13,744 nucleotides of DNA from Clostridia bacterium (lineage in GTDB: Bacteria; Bacillota; Clostridia; Oscillospirales; CAG-272). Both the position numbers and the translations under genes were made by a program. Below the pieces are notes generated by a model, which saw nothing but the letters and a program-made list of their open reading frames with translations, was not told the DNA's origin and made no database searches. Of this stretch, positions 1-8,634 are shown piece after piece. The stretch lies in contig JAFQAM010000268.1 in the NCBI GenBank assembly GCA_017416885.1, forward strand, positions 1-13,744. The letters are read 5' to 3'. Numbering within the stretch: the stretch's first letter is position 1; each line of letters begins with the position of its first letter.

Positions 1-1321
1 GGTGGTTAAATCAAAGTCAAAAAAGAAGCTCACATCAGGATTTATAGGCTTTACTATTGCGCCAAGAATCAATGCTGCGGGTAGAATTAGTTCTGCTTCA
101 AGTGCTGTTGAGCTATTTTTAGCTAAAAATGAAGCAATAGCAGAAAAATATGCTCAAGAGCTTTGCGAAATTAACAGAGAAAGACAATTTACCGAGAATA
201 AAATTGCAGAAGAGGCATATGAGATTATAGAAGAAAACGGCTATTTTATGAATAGTATGATTATTCTTGATAATGCAGAATGGCATCACGGCGTAATCGG
301 TATTGTTTCATCAAGAGTTTCAGATAAATACGGTGTACCGTCTATTTTAATTTCCTTTGAAGGAAATGATGATCCTAATGATCCCGAAGCAATAGGTAAG
401 GGTTCAGGCAGAAGCGTTACAGGTATGAATCTTGTTGATGCGTTATCCTCTTGCTCTGATTTACTTGAAAAATTTGGCGGTCACGAGTTAGCGGCTGGCT
501 TAACTGTTAAAAGAAAAAATTTGAAAAAGTTAAAAGAACGCTTAGAGGAATATGCTAAGGAGTGCTTTAAGGATAGCGAGCCTGAAAGACTTTTAGAAAT
601 TGAAAGCGAGCTTTCAACATCACAGGTTACTTTACCATTAGCACAGGAATTAACTAAATTAGAGCCATATGGAGTATCAAATCCTGCACCTATTTTTGCT
701 TTAAAGAATATGGTTATAGAGGATATTATTCCTGTTGGTGGAAACAGGCATTTAAGGCTCGTTCTTTCTAAGGACAATAAGCAATTTTCATCTATGCTAT
801 TTTCAGTTTCTCCTGAGGAATTTTGGCTAAATATATCTGACGAGGTAGATGTTGCATTCAATCTTGAAACAAACGAATATGCAGGAAATGTTTCATTGCA
901 AATAAGCATTAAGGATATCTGCGTAAGCGAAAGATCAAGACTGTTACAAGAGCAAAATGAGCAAATGTATCTTGACGCAAAGGAAGGCAAAAGCCAATTA
1001 GGAGCAGAAAATATCATCCCTGAAAGAGATGAATTTGCCGTAGTTTATAATTATCTCTTAGGATGTGCAAGATGCGGTCAGGATTGCTATTCATTTAATA
1101 GACTTTTATCCGATATAACTCGTTCAGGAAAAGGCGGAAAGCTTAACTATGTTAAAATTAAAATGATCATAAAGGTTTTCAGAGAATTGAATATAATATC
1201 TATCAACGAAATTGACCATATTAATTTTAGCTTCAAGTTCTCATTTACTAAAAATAAAACAAGTCTTGATAAATCTAATATACTAAAAAAGCTAAAGAGT
1301 ATGTATCAATCAAAAAAATAA
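1..1321 (+). CDS. recJ: RecJ single-stranded-DNA-specific 5'-3' exonuclease, 3' part only
   Basis: RecJ degrades single-stranded DNA 5' to 3' in recombination and repair. The reading frame runs off the left edge, so the N-terminal DHH phosphoesterase domain with most metal ligands is missing; the GTG at base 2 is an internal codon, not a credible start. The visible 439 residues carry the DHHA1 part: APRINAAGRISSA (about 20-32), DNAEWHHGVIGIVSSR (90-105), GKGSGRSV (132-139) and LLEKFGGHELAAGLTV (154-169). An OB-like section follows (about 215-310), then a roughly 110-residue C-terminal extension of the kind seen in Firmicute RecJ. The stop overlaps the AGGAGG that serves the next gene, so recJ and rel are almost certainly cotranscribed. 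In many Firmicutes apt lies between recJ and rel; here it is absent. Identification is firm from the motifs; only the truncation limits it. Confidence 0.95.
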   Translation, partial: VVKSKSKKKLTSGFIGFTIAPRINAAGRISSASSAVELFLAKNEAIAEKYAQELCEINRERQFTENKIAEEAYEIIEENGYFMNSMIILDNAEWHHGVIGIVSSRVSDKYGVPSILISFEGNDDPNDPEAIGKGSGRSVTGMNLVDALSSCSDLLEKFGGHELAAGLTVKRKNLKKLKERLEEYAKECFKDSEPERLLEIESELSTSQVTLPLAQELTKLEPYGVSNPAPIFALKNMVIEDIIPVGGNRHLRLVLSKDNKQFSSMLFSVSPEEFWLNISDEVDVAFNLETNEYAGNVSLQISIKDICVSERSRLLQEQNEQMYLDAKEGKSQLGAENIIPERDEFAVVYNYLLGCARCGQDCYSFNRLLSDITRSGKGGKLNYVKIKMIIKVFRELNIISINEIDHINFSFKFSFTKNKTSLDKSNILKKLKSMYQSKK

Positions 1322-1332
1322 GGAGGAGAGAT

Positions 1333-3555
1333 ATGTCAAACGAAAGCTATACTGAAATTTCTAATTTACTTGAAATTATATCCAAAAATGGCAGAACCTA
1401 CGATTTAGAAAAAATCAAGTTTGCTTTTTCTTACGCTAAGGAAATGCACGAAGGACAAATGCGCCTTAGCGGTGAACCGTACATTTCTCATCCAATTTCT
1501 GTTGCAGAAATTGTTGCTCAGCTTGGCTTGGATACTGACTCTATTTGTGCGGCGTTTCTTCACGATACAGTGGAGGATTGCCCCGATAAAACCAATCTTG
1601 ATGAAATCACAAGGCTTTTTGGCTGTGATGTTGCATTATTAGTTGACGGTGTAACAAAAATCAAGTCAATTAATATTGAGGATAAGGAAGAGGAGCATAT
1701 TGAAAATGTTCGTAGAATGCTTCTTGCGATGTCCAAGGATATTCGAGTAATATTTATTAAGTTATGTGACAGAGTGCACAATATGCGTACTCTTTATGTA
1801 AAGAAGGATGCTAAAAGAAGAGCGACAGCACTTGAAACAATGCATATCTATGCGCCTCTTGCTCACCGTCTTGGTATGCAAAAGATTAAGCAAGAGCTCG
1901 AAAACTACGCTTTGCAATATCTTGATCCGATCGGCTATGATGAGGTTAAAAAGCATATTGAAGGAAAATACGGCGAAAATGTTAGCTTCATTGAAAATTT
2001 AAAAGCTTTTGTTACCGAAAAATTAGAGAGCTTAAATATCGACTTTAAATTAAAGGGAAGAGTTAAAACCGTATATAGCGTATATCGCAAGATGTACAAT
2101 CAAAGCAAATCCTTTGATGAAATATACGACTTTTATGCACTGCGTATAATTGTTGATAGTGAGCTTGAATGTTATACCGTCCTTGGCTTGATACACGAAA
2201 TGTTTAAATCAATGCCGGGTAGATTCAAGGACTATATTTCCACACCAAAGCCTAACATGTATCAGTCCCTTCACACCACCGTTATCGGTAGAGAAGGTAT
2301 TCCGTTTGAGGTACAAATCAGAACTAAGGAAATGCACCAAATTGCTGAATACGGTATTGCTGCCCACTGGAAGTATAAGAGCGGTGAAAAATCATCTGCT
2401 GACATTGATAAAAAGCTTGGTTGGATTTCTAAGCTTATTGATACTGAAAGTGATGTAATAGACCACGAGGACTTTTTACACGCATTCAAAATCGATATTT
2501 TCCACGATGAAACATTTGTATTTACTCCAAAGGGCGATGTTGTGGCACTACCATTAGGTGCAACTTTAATTGACTTTGCATATACCATTCACACAGGCGT
2601 TGGAAATAAAATGGTAGGTGCAAAGATTAACGGTAGAATTGCACCGATTGACTCAGTTCCTAAAAACGGTGATATTGTTGAGGTTATTACCTCAAATGCA
2701 TCAAAGGGACCGAGCAGAGATTGGCTTAACATTGTAAAAACAAGTGAAGCCCGTAATAAAATCAGACAATGGTTCAAGAAGGAAAAGAGAGCCGAAAATA
2801 TTCTTGTTGGTAAATCAGTTATTGATAAGGAATTTGCGCGAATTAGAGCCAATGTTACTGAGGATGAAAAGGCTGAAATCGTTGCGCTCATAGGCAAGCG
2901 CTTCGGTATGAACGAGGCTGACGACCTATATAACGCAATTGGATACGGCGGTGTTCCTGTATCAAAGGTTGAGCCTAAAATTAAAACAGAGTACGAAAAG
3001 CTTTATGCTGAAAAACACAAGGATGATGCTCCTGTTGTTATTGAGCCAACTGTCAATAATCTCAATAGAAAGCGTAAATCAACAGGCGGTGTTATTATTG
3101 ACGGCGAGGATGGATGCGCGGTTAAATTTGCAAGATGCTGTAATCCACTGCCAGGCGAAAGCATTATCGGCTTTATAACTAAGGGCTACGGTATTTCAAT
3201 TCATAAATCTGACTGCCCTAATATAAGAAATGCATATACTCATGAGGAAAATGCAAACAGATTTGTAAAGGCTGAATGGGATATTCCTACTAATAGCTCA
3301 TACAAATCCTCATATGATTCTGCAATTCAGATTCTTGTTAATAATAGAATGTCACTTCTTGCGGAAATCACTGCGGCGCTTTCTGAAATGAAGGTTGATA
3401 TTGTATCAATTAGTACAAAAAATATTGAAGACACAACTCTTATGAATATGACTATTTCTTGCAAGGATATCGGACATTTTAATGCTATTCTTTCAAGAAT
3501 AAGAAATATCAAGGATGTTATAAGAGTAACAAGAGTTGTAAGCTCCTCAAAATAA
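1333..3555 (+). CDS. rel: Bifunctional (p)ppGpp synthetase/hydrolase Rel
   Basis: Makes and degrades the stringent-response alarmone (p)ppGpp. Domains in order: HD hydrolase (about 25-155) with H53, H77-D78 in AAFLHDTVED and D146 in LCDRVHNMRTL; synthetase (about 230-345) with GRVKTVYSVYRKM, D266 in YDFYALR, and FEVQIRT containing the presumed catalytic Glu326; TGS (about 388-453, FVFTPKGDVVALPLGATLID); a zinc-finger-like/CC region with KFARCCNPLPGE (about 598-609); and a C-terminal ACT domain (about 665-738). The loop RFKD (297-300) is the RXKD form that in this family marks bifunctional enzymes, and an intact HD site agrees. Length 740 is normal for full-length Rel. ATG start with AGGAGGAG 5-10 nt upstream overlapping the recJ stop. 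Very confident. Confidence 0.97.
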   Translation: MSNESYTEISNLLEIISKNGRTYDLEKIKFAFSYAKEMHEGQMRLSGEPYISHPISVAEIVAQLGLDTDSICAAFLHDTVEDCPDKTNLDEITRLFGCDVALLVDGVTKIKSINIEDKEEEHIENVRRMLLAMSKDIRVIFIKLCDRVHNMRTLYVKKDAKRRATALETMHIYAPLAHRLGMQKIKQELENYALQYLDPIGYDEVKKHIEGKYGENVSFIENLKAFVTEKLESLNIDFKLKGRVKTVYSVYRKMYNQSKSFDEIYDFYALRIIVDSELECYTVLGLIHEMFKSMPGRFKDYISTPKPNMYQSLHTTVIGREGIPFEVQIRTKEMHQIAEYGIAAHWKYKSGEKSSADIDKKLGWISKLIDTESDVIDHEDFLHAFKIDIFHDETFVFTPKGDVVALPLGATLIDFAYTIHTGVGNKMVGAKINGRIAPIDSVPKNGDIVEVITSNASKGPSRDWLNIVKTSEARNKIRQWFKKEKRAENILVGKSVIDKEFARIRANVTEDEKAEIVALIGKRFGMNEADDLYNAIGYGGVPVSKVEPKIKTEYEKLYAEKHKDDAPVVIEPTVNNLNRKRKSTGGVIIDGEDGCAVKFARCCNPLPGESIIGFITKGYGISIHKSDCPNIRNAYTHEENANRFVKAEWDIPTNSSYKSSYDSAIQILVNNRMSLLAEITAALSEMKVDIVSISTKNIEDTTLMNMTISCKDIGHFNAILSRIRNIKDVIRVTRVVSSSK

Positions 3556-3577
3556 TTTATGAAAGGAATTATATAAG

Positions 3578-4996
3578 GTGAAGCTCACATTAAATGGAAA
3601 AATTAATAGAACATATGTGCAATCACTTTGTATGATGTTCTTTCACGGCGAAAAGTTCCCGGAAAATGAGGAAAATCCAGCTAAATTTTTGACTGTTAAC
3701 ACCTATGATACCGAAGAAGGAATTGAATGTGAATGTACTTTAGAGGCATTCGGCAAAAAAGCTAAAGCTAACGGTTTTGCAAAATTTATTGAAGGTGAAA
3801 AGTACGAAAGAACTTCAAAATCTGCTGTTGGTATGGCTGTATATAATGCAGGTGTTGAGTTAACAGGCAAGGAGATTCCTTGGGGAATTTTAACAGGAAT
3901 AAGACCGTCTAAGGTGGCTTATGAGCAAATTTGCAGATATGGAGAGGCTGAGGCAAAAGTAAATCTAAAGGAAAGATATTTTCTAAGTGAAAATAAAGCC
4001 GATTTAGCAATCCAGGTTGCTAAAAATGAGGGCGAAATTTTAAAGCTAAGTGACAATAGTAATTGTAGTCTTTATATTTCAATACCGTTTTGCCCGTCAA
4101 GGTGTAATTATTGCTCATTTATTTCATATGCTACACCTAAGCTATTTGAACTTGTTCCTGCGTACATAGACAAGCTTACAAGTGAAATTGCAAGCACACT
4201 AAAAAGCATTAAGGAGCAACGCTTAAAGCTTCTTACAGTATATATCGGTGGCGGCACACCTACTGTTTTAAACGAAAATCAGCTTGAGGCAGTTTTAAAA
4301 GCCGTTTATGATAATACTGATGTTAATGAGCTTTTAGAGTTTACATTAGAGGGCGGGCGACCTGATACGATTACTGAAGGTAAGCTTTCAATTGCTAAAA
4401 GATACGGTGTAAATAGAATAAGTGTAAATCCACAAACGCTAAATGATGATGTTTTAAAATTTATAGGAAGACGCCACACGGTTAGCGATTTTCTTGAGGC
4501 TTACGAAAGAGTTAGAAAAAGCGAAATTAAATTTGTAAACACAGATTTAATTGCAGGACTTGAAAATGATAGCTTTGATAGTTTCAAAGCAACTGTTGAC
4601 AGAATAATATCACTACATCCCGATAATATAACTGTCCACTCATTTTCTGTTAAAAAATCCGCTCAAATTTTACGAGACAATGAGGATATATATAATAAAA
4701 GCGATGATTATGCTATAAAAAGCGTTGACTATGCTTATAAAACGCTTATCGCAAACGGATATGAGCCATATTATATGTATCGACAAAAGAATACAGTTTG
4801 CGACCTTGAAAATGTTGGATATGCTAAAAAAGGCACATTTGGCATATACAATGTTCTTATGATGTCCGACTGTCATACGGTTTACGGTGTAGGCGCAGGC
4901 TCTACTACTAAAATCGTAAAAAATATTGATGGAAAATTAGAAATTAATAGAATATTTTCCAAAAAATATCCATATGAATATTTGCAGGATGAATAA
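3578..4996 (+). CDS. hemZ: HemZ, oxygen-independent coproporphyrinogen III oxidase-like radical SAM protein
   Basis: Radical SAM protein of the HemN/HemZ group, linked to anaerobic conversion of coproporphyrinogen III in haem synthesis; in anaerobic Clostridia the physiological substrate is often unproven. The 4Fe-4S/SAM motif CPSRCNYC is at residues 172-179 (CxxxCxxC), followed by YIGGGTPTVL (222-231), EGGRPDTI (258-265, the HemZ version of the strand motif) and NPQTLNDD (284-291). The first 160 residues are the HemZ-specific N-terminal extension (PWGILTGIRPSK at 101-112). The 472-residue length is near normal. Start is GTG, chosen because GAAAGGA lies 10 nt upstream and the frame has no better start. 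It sits 22 nt after rel, in the rel-to-hemZ order common in Firmicutes. Confidence 0.92.
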   Translation: MKLTLNGKINRTYVQSLCMMFFHGEKFPENEENPAKFLTVNTYDTEEGIECECTLEAFGKKAKANGFAKFIEGEKYERTSKSAVGMAVYNAGVELTGKEIPWGILTGIRPSKVAYEQICRYGEAEAKVNLKERYFLSENKADLAIQVAKNEGEILKLSDNSNCSLYISIPFCPSRCNYCSFISYATPKLFELVPAYIDKLTSEIASTLKSIKEQRLKLLTVYIGGGTPTVLNENQLEAVLKAVYDNTDVNELLEFTLEGGRPDTITEGKLSIAKRYGVNRISVNPQTLNDDVLKFIGRRHTVSDFLEAYERVRKSEIKFVNTDLIAGLENDSFDSFKATVDRIISLHPDNITVHSFSVKKSAQILRDNEDIYNKSDDYAIKSVDYAYKTLIANGYEPYYMYRQKNTVCDLENVGYAKKGTFGIYNVLMMSDCHTVYGVGAGSTTKIVKNIDGKLEINRIFSKKYPYEYLQDE

Positions 4997-5018
4997 AATC
5001 TTGCGGAAGGAGGCATAG

Positions 5019-5921
5019 GTGAAAAGCATTAATATTACTTTTAAGAACGAACAGGAAAAAATTAATTTCGTAAATGAGTGCGAAAAGGACTTTGAGCAAC
5101 GGTTGGACGAAGTCAGTAAAAGGGCTATTAGCAGCGGTGTAAGCATCTTACTTTTATCCGGACCTACCTGTGCCGGAAAAACAACAACTGCCAATAAAAT
5201 TATTCATGATTATCTTGAGGCAGGTAAAACTGTTACAACTATTTCTATTGATGATTTCTTTCAAGAAAGAAATGATGATAGAAAAGTGGATGAAAATGAA
5301 AAATTGGACTACGATTCTGTTGATGTGCTTGATTTACCTCTTTTAGCGGAGTGCATAAGCCATATAAAAGCAGGAAACACGATAAGAGTACCGATTTTCG
5401 ATTTTGTATCTCAAAAGAGAAGCGGATACAGAGAGCACACAATCATGTCTGACGAAATTATTATTTTTGAAGGCATACAGGCAGTTTATCCTGAGATCAC
5501 ATCTCTTTTTGAAACCGGCTATAAAGGCATTTTTATTGATGTTAATGAAGATGTATGCATAAATGGTGTATGTTTTACAAAAAATGAAATTAGATTGATT
5601 CGCCGTATTGTGAGGGATGAAAAATTCAGAGGAGCAACACCTGAATTCACATTCTATCTTTGGGAATCAGTAAGAGATAATGAAGAAAAGAACATTTTTC
5701 CTAATAAGGATATTTGTGAAATTCAAATTGATTCTTTTATGTGCTATGAGCTATTTTTAATGAAAAGCTACTTAGTTAATGTTCTTTCGGATTTTGATAA
5801 AAACAGCAAATACTACGATAAAGCAATGGCTCTTCTTGAAAAGGTAAAGAGCTTTGATGAAATTAAATACGACTATATACCGAAGGGATCACTTTATACT
5901 GAATTTTTAGGTAAAAAATAA
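5019..5921 (+). CDS. Uridine kinase-like P-loop nucleoside kinase
   Basis: Cytoplasmic P-loop kinase of the uridine kinase/phosphoribulokinase superfamily, probably phosphorylating a nucleoside; the substrate is not deducible here. Walker A is GPTCAGKTT (48-56). TISIDDFFQER (74-84) and DYDSVDVLDLPLL (98-109) match the Udk substrate region, and IIIFEGIQAVYP (147-158) matches the conserved Udk strand with the EG pair. Clostridial relatives often carry an extra N-terminal TGS/threonyl-tRNA-synthetase-like region and run to about 550 residues; this one has only about 40 residues before the P-loop, so it is a short form. Start is GTG with GGAGG (5009-5013) 5 nt upstream. It lies 22 nt after hemZ and abuts the flippase gene, so it belongs to the same transcript. 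Confidence 0.85.
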   Translation: MKSINITFKNEQEKINFVNECEKDFEQRLDEVSKRAISSGVSILLLSGPTCAGKTTTANKIIHDYLEAGKTVTTISIDDFFQERNDDRKVDENEKLDYDSVDVLDLPLLAECISHIKAGNTIRVPIFDFVSQKRSGYREHTIMSDEIIIFEGIQAVYPEITSLFETGYKGIFIDVNEDVCINGVCFTKNEIRLIRRIVRDEKFRGATPEFTFYLWESVRDNEEKNIFPNKDICEIQIDSFMCYELFLMKSYLVNVLSDFDKNSKYYDKAMALLEKVKSFDEIKYDYIPKGSLYTEFLGKK

Positions 5922-5935
5922 TGTGAGGAAGCGTT

Positions 5936-7588
5936 TTGGATATAAACAAGAAAAAAGCATCACCAAAAAGTGCCATTGGAATGTTTTTTTCAGGAGTGTT
6001 CGTTTTAACCTTAGCAAACATTCTTGTCAAAGCAGTTGGACTTATATCAAAAATTGTTTTAAACCGTGTGGTTGGAAGCGTTGGGGCTGGATATTACAGC
6101 TCTGCATATGAAATTTATGCATATTTATATGTGATTTCAACATCAGGTTTACCCGTCGCACTATCAATTATGGTTTCTAAAAGTCGCGCACGGGGACGAA
6201 TAAAGGAAGCTAAAAAAATATTTGATATCGCTTTTATTGTGCTTCTTGTCATTGGAACTGTTTTTTCTCTTGCTATGATTGTTTTTTCAGACAAAATAGC
6301 GACAGTAATCGGGGCGAGCGACACAAGGCTTTGTATCATTATGGTAGCGCCTACAATGCTGTTTATTTGCTTATCAAGCTGTATGCGCGGATATTTCCAA
6401 GGCTATCAATTAATGATGCCTACTGCCATATCGCAGCTTATTGAGGCATTAATTAAGGTTGGCTTGGGCGTTTTACTCGCTTTATGGGCAAAAAGCAAAG
6501 GATATAATGATTATGTTGTAGCCGCATATACAATTTTGGGCGTGACAATTGGCGTTTTGCTTGGAATGATATATTTATATATTAAAAAACTTGTTTTTAA
6601 GGAAAATGATTTTATACCGCAGAATTTAGAAATTGATAACGAGAAAAAGAGCAGAAAGCAAATTTTTAAGGAGTTGTTTTCTATTGCAATTCCCATTACG
6701 CTCAGCTCATCTGTATTATCGCTGACTACAATAATTGATACCGTTATGGTGCAAAACAGGTTGCTTGCATACGGAATGAACGAGCTTTCGGTTAGGATAT
6801 ATTACGGGGATTACACATCTCTTGTTATTTCTATGTTTAATTTGCCTACAATCCTGTTTTATCCCATTGCTAATGCTTTAGTTCCGCTTATTTCTTTGGC
6901 GCACGGTGAAAACAATAAGAAAAAGAGCAGAGAAATCAGAGATTTAAGCTTACGGATAATAAATATTATAGCTATACCATGTGCCGTTGGCTTGGGCGTG
7001 TTTTCTTATCCTATACTGAATTTATTGATGTTCAAGGAAGACTCGGTTTCAAGAGCAGCACCATGGCTATCAATAGCAGCAATTTCTGTTATGTTTTTAG
7101 GAATTATTTCAGTAACAAATGCTTTTTTAAATACCGCAGGAAAGCAAAAGCTACCGATTATTTCTATGATTGTAGGCGCTTTTGCCAAATTAGTGTCTAA
7201 TTATTTTTTGCTTGGTAAAATTGGCATTTTGGGCGCGCCAATCAGTACTGTAATTTGCTATCTGTTTGCTTCATCATTAAATATATACTTTACCGTGAAG
7301 CATTTTGGCAAGCTTCCAAGCTTGAAAAGGTCATTTGCCTTGCCAATGCTGTCCTCTATTATCTCAATTGGATTATCTGCGGTTATATATATTGGCATGT
7401 TATCTGTTTTGCCGCAAAAGCTATCAACTTTAATTGCAATATTATTATCCGTTATATTTTATGTTGTTGTGTCGTTTAAGTTAAAATCAATAACAATTGA
7501 TGATATTGCTATGCTACCGAATAGTGAAAAGCTAATAAAAGTGCTATCAAAATCCAAATTTTTCAAAAAATTAGTACAAAATAGATAA
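5936..7588 (+). CDS. MurJ/SpoVB-family (MOP superfamily) lipid-linked saccharide flippase, YabM-like
   Basis: Polytopic inner-membrane protein of the MOP/MVF group, which flips lipid-linked cell-wall or spore-cortex precursors. Hydrophobic helices run from residue 10 to 530, about 14 by eye. They start with GVFVLTLANILVKAVGLISK, followed by the charged motif RVVGSVGAGYYSSAYEIY typical of SpoVB/YabM proteins. Cytosolic-looking charged stretches separate the halves (about 222-245, EIDNEKKSRKQIFKEL). Start is TTG: GAGGA lies 6 nt upstream and an in-frame TGA at 5924 forbids anything earlier. In Bacillus yabM precedes yabN-yabO-yabP-yabQ, and the same neighbours follow here after hup. That favours a YabM/SpoVB role in envelope or spore formation over vegetative MurJ, but the paralogues cannot be separated by eye. 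Confidence 0.85.
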   Translation: MDINKKKASPKSAIGMFFSGVFVLTLANILVKAVGLISKIVLNRVVGSVGAGYYSSAYEIYAYLYVISTSGLPVALSIMVSKSRARGRIKEAKKIFDIAFIVLLVIGTVFSLAMIVFSDKIATVIGASDTRLCIIMVAPTMLFICLSSCMRGYFQGYQLMMPTAISQLIEALIKVGLGVLLALWAKSKGYNDYVVAAYTILGVTIGVLLGMIYLYIKKLVFKENDFIPQNLEIDNEKKSRKQIFKELFSIAIPITLSSSVLSLTTIIDTVMVQNRLLAYGMNELSVRIYYGDYTSLVISMFNLPTILFYPIANALVPLISLAHGENNKKKSREIRDLSLRIINIIAIPCAVGLGVFSYPILNLLMFKEDSVSRAAPWLSIAAISVMFLGIISVTNAFLNTAGKQKLPIISMIVGAFAKLVSNYFLLGKIGILGAPISTVICYLFASSLNIYFTVKHFGKLPSLKRSFALPMLSSIISIGLSAVIYIGMLSVLPQKLSTLIAILLSVIFYVVVSFKLKSITIDDIAMLPNSEKLIKVLSKSKFFKKLVQNR

Positions 7589-7603
7589 AAAAACTAATTT
7601 TTT
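7565..7603 (+). terminator. AT-rich intrinsic terminator of the recJ-to-flippase run
   Basis: AAAAAATTAGT (7565-7575) pairs exactly with ACTAATTTTTT (7593-7603), 11 bp with a 17-nt loop, and the 3' arm ends in a T-run; a further T7 follows at 7609-7615. The stem starts inside the flippase reading frame, so its last codons and stop (7586-7588) lie in the stem and loop. The stem is weak because it is almost all A-T. Confidence 0.55.
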
Positions 7604-7635
7604 AATAATTTTTTTGTAAAATATTCAACAAAGAC

Positions 7636-7664
7636 TTGAAAAAATTAAAAATAGATGTTATAAT
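7636..7664 (+). promoter_or_regulatory. Sigma-A-type promoter for hup
   Basis: TTGAAA (7636-7641) and TATAAT (7659-7664) are 17 nt apart, a near-consensus housekeeping promoter. It gives hup its own transcript of about 350 nt up to the terminator at 8040. The leader contains a small hairpin, CCGAA/TTCGG, at 7678-7691. Confidence 0.8.
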
Positions 7665-7727
7665 ATAATCACATAAACCGAATGTATTCGGGATAAGTAA
7701 ATTTAAAAATTAAGGAGAACAAAGCCA

Positions 7728-8003
7728 ATGAACAAGTCAGAACTTATTGAAGTAGTAGCTAACGAAACAGATCTCAAGAAGAAGGATGCAGAAGCAGCAG
7801 TTAATGCAGTTTTAGCAGCATTTGAGAAAGCACTCGTTGAAGGTGATAAAATTCAACTTATCGGATTCGGTACATTCGATGTTAAAGAAAAAGCTGCAAG
7901 AGAAGGTCGTAACCCGGCAACAGGCGAAACAATTCAAATTGAAGCTTCAAAGCAGGTTAGATTTACAGCAGGAAAAACTCTTAAGAACAAGATTAACGCG
8001 TAA
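7728..8003 (+). CDS. hup: HU-family nucleoid DNA-binding protein
   Basis: Small basic histone-like protein that bends and compacts DNA as a dimer. All 91 residues align with the HU fold: two N-terminal helices (MNKSELIEVVANET, then KKDAEAAVNAVLAAFEKAL), the IQLIGFGTF turn at about 43-51, the DNA-binding arm with GRNPATGETIQI (60-71) and the C-terminal VRFTAGKTLKNKI helix. Length is typical. ATG start with AAGGAG 10 nt upstream. The gene has its own promoter and a strong terminator, so it is transcribed alone, as expected for an abundant protein. It stands where mazG/yabN is found in Bacillus, between the YabM-like flippase and yabO. Confidence 0.97.
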   Translation: MNKSELIEVVANETDLKKKDAEAAVNAVLAAFEKALVEGDKIQLIGFGTFDVKEKAAREGRNPATGETIQIEASKQVRFTAGKTLKNKINA

Positions 8004-8011
8004 ATACTTGC

Positions 8012-8047
8012 AGACCTGCGTATCAGTAGATACGCAGGTCTTGTTTT
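8012..8047 (+). terminator. Strong intrinsic terminator after hup
   Basis: AGACCTGCGTATC (8012-8024) and GATACGCAGGTCT (8029-8041) form a perfect 13-bp stem with loop AGTA, followed by TTGTTTTG. It lies 8 nt after the hup stop and separates hup from rqcP. Confidence 0.9.
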
Positions 8048-8059
8048 GTAGGGAGTAAT

Positions 8060-8305
8060 ATGAGAATAGATAAATTTTTAAAGGTTTCAAGAATTATTAA
8101 ACGGCGCACCGTTGCAAATGAAGCGTGCGATGCATCACATGTAAGTGTTAACGGTAGACCTGTAAAGGCATCGTATGATGTTAAAGAGGGGGACATAATA
8201 TCAATTACCTTTGGAGAGAAAACACTTAAGGTAAGAGTGCTTGATGTTCGTGATGTAATCAGAAAAAATGATGCTTCAAGCTTATATGAGGTAGTGACCG
8301 AGTAA
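8060..8305 (+). CDS. rqcP: RqcP (YabO), S4-domain ribosome-quality-control factor
   Basis: RqcP/YabO binds stalled 50S subunits and supports RqcH in adding C-terminal alanine tails to stuck nascent chains. The 81 residues form one S4-like RNA-binding domain: MRIDKFLKVSRIIKRRTVANEAC (helices and basic face), VSVNGRPVKASYDVKEGD (29-46, the S4 hairpin) and a C-terminal strand region ending VVTE. Length fits the family. ATG start with AGGGAG 5 nt upstream. It follows the hup terminator closely with no clear sigma-A promoter of its own, so it may depend on read-through or on a weak unrecognised promoter. Order rqcP-yabP-yabQ is as in Bacillus. Its last codons and stop form part of a terminator hairpin. 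Confidence 0.92.
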   Translation: MRIDKFLKVSRIIKRRTVANEACDASHVSVNGRPVKASYDVKEGDIISITFGEKTLKVRVLDVRDVIRKNDASSLYEVVTE

Positions 8306-8323
8306 TATTTTCGGTCACTTTTT
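8293..8323 (+). terminator. Intrinsic terminator overlapping the rqcP stop
   Basis: AGTGACCGA (8293-8301) pairs with TCGGTCACT (8311-8319) and is followed by a run of five T (8319-8323). The 5' arm encodes the final rqcP residues, so coding and termination signals overlap. Confidence 0.8.
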
Positions 8324-8342
8324 CATATCCTTATTATACAAG
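8315..8342 (+). promoter_or_regulatory. Possible sigma-E-type promoter for yabPQ
   Basis: TCACTTT (8315-8321) and TATACAAG (8335-8342), 13 nt apart, resemble the mother-cell sigma-E consensus (about TCATATT, then CATACAAT), matching 5 of 7 and 6 of 8 positions. The known sigma-E control of yabP in Bacillus is the main reason to take it seriously. The -35 box would lie in the 3' arm and U-run of the rqcP terminator. A weak sigma-A alternative cannot be excluded. Confidence 0.35.
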
Positions 8343-8364
8343 TATTATAAGGGAGCTTTATATT

Positions 8365-8628
8365 GTGGATAATCTTAAAGAAATAAAACATGATGTTGTA
8401 ATAAAATCTCGAAAAAGGCTTGAAATGTCAGGAATTAACGATGTTATAAGCTACGATGATAGCGAAATAGCAGTACAAACTGATAACACAAGCTTATCAA
8501 TTGAAGGAGAAGGATTAAAAATAGAAAGATTTGATTCTGAGAAGGGAGAATTGCTTGTTAACGGCTTGATTAACGGCATTTTCTATTTTGGCAAGGAAGT
8601 AAAAAAGAAGAAAGCACTTTTTAAATAG
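8365..8628 (+). CDS. yabP: Sporulation protein YabP
   Basis: Member of the YabP/YqfC family, made in the mother cell early in endospore formation; molecular role unclear. The 87 residues contain the family core HDVVIKSRKRLEMSGINDV (9-27), then SYDDSEIAVQTDNTSLSIEG and a C-terminal LLVNGLINGIFYFGKE (63-78). Start is GTG with AAGGGAG (8349-8355) 9 nt upstream; an ATG is not available in a sensible place. It ends 6 nt before yabQ, so the two are translated from one message. In Bacillus yabP and yabQ form a sigma-E operon, and YabQ is needed for cortex formation. Confidence 0.93.
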   Translation: MDNLKEIKHDVVIKSRKRLEMSGINDVISYDDSEIAVQTDNTSLSIEGEGLKIERFDSEKGELLVNGLINGIFYFGKEVKKKKALFK

Positions 8629-8634
8629 ATATAA

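Noticed and set aside
481..1017. Long antisense open frame (178 codons) within recJ
   Set aside because: It is wholly opposite a well-conserved RecJ frame, has low-complexity Ser/Leu-rich composition and no Shine-Dalgarno sequence; a shadow frame.
2271..2897. Two antisense open frames (105 and 102 codons) across rel
   Set aside because: They oppose conserved TGS and synthetase segments of Rel and resemble no protein; shadows.
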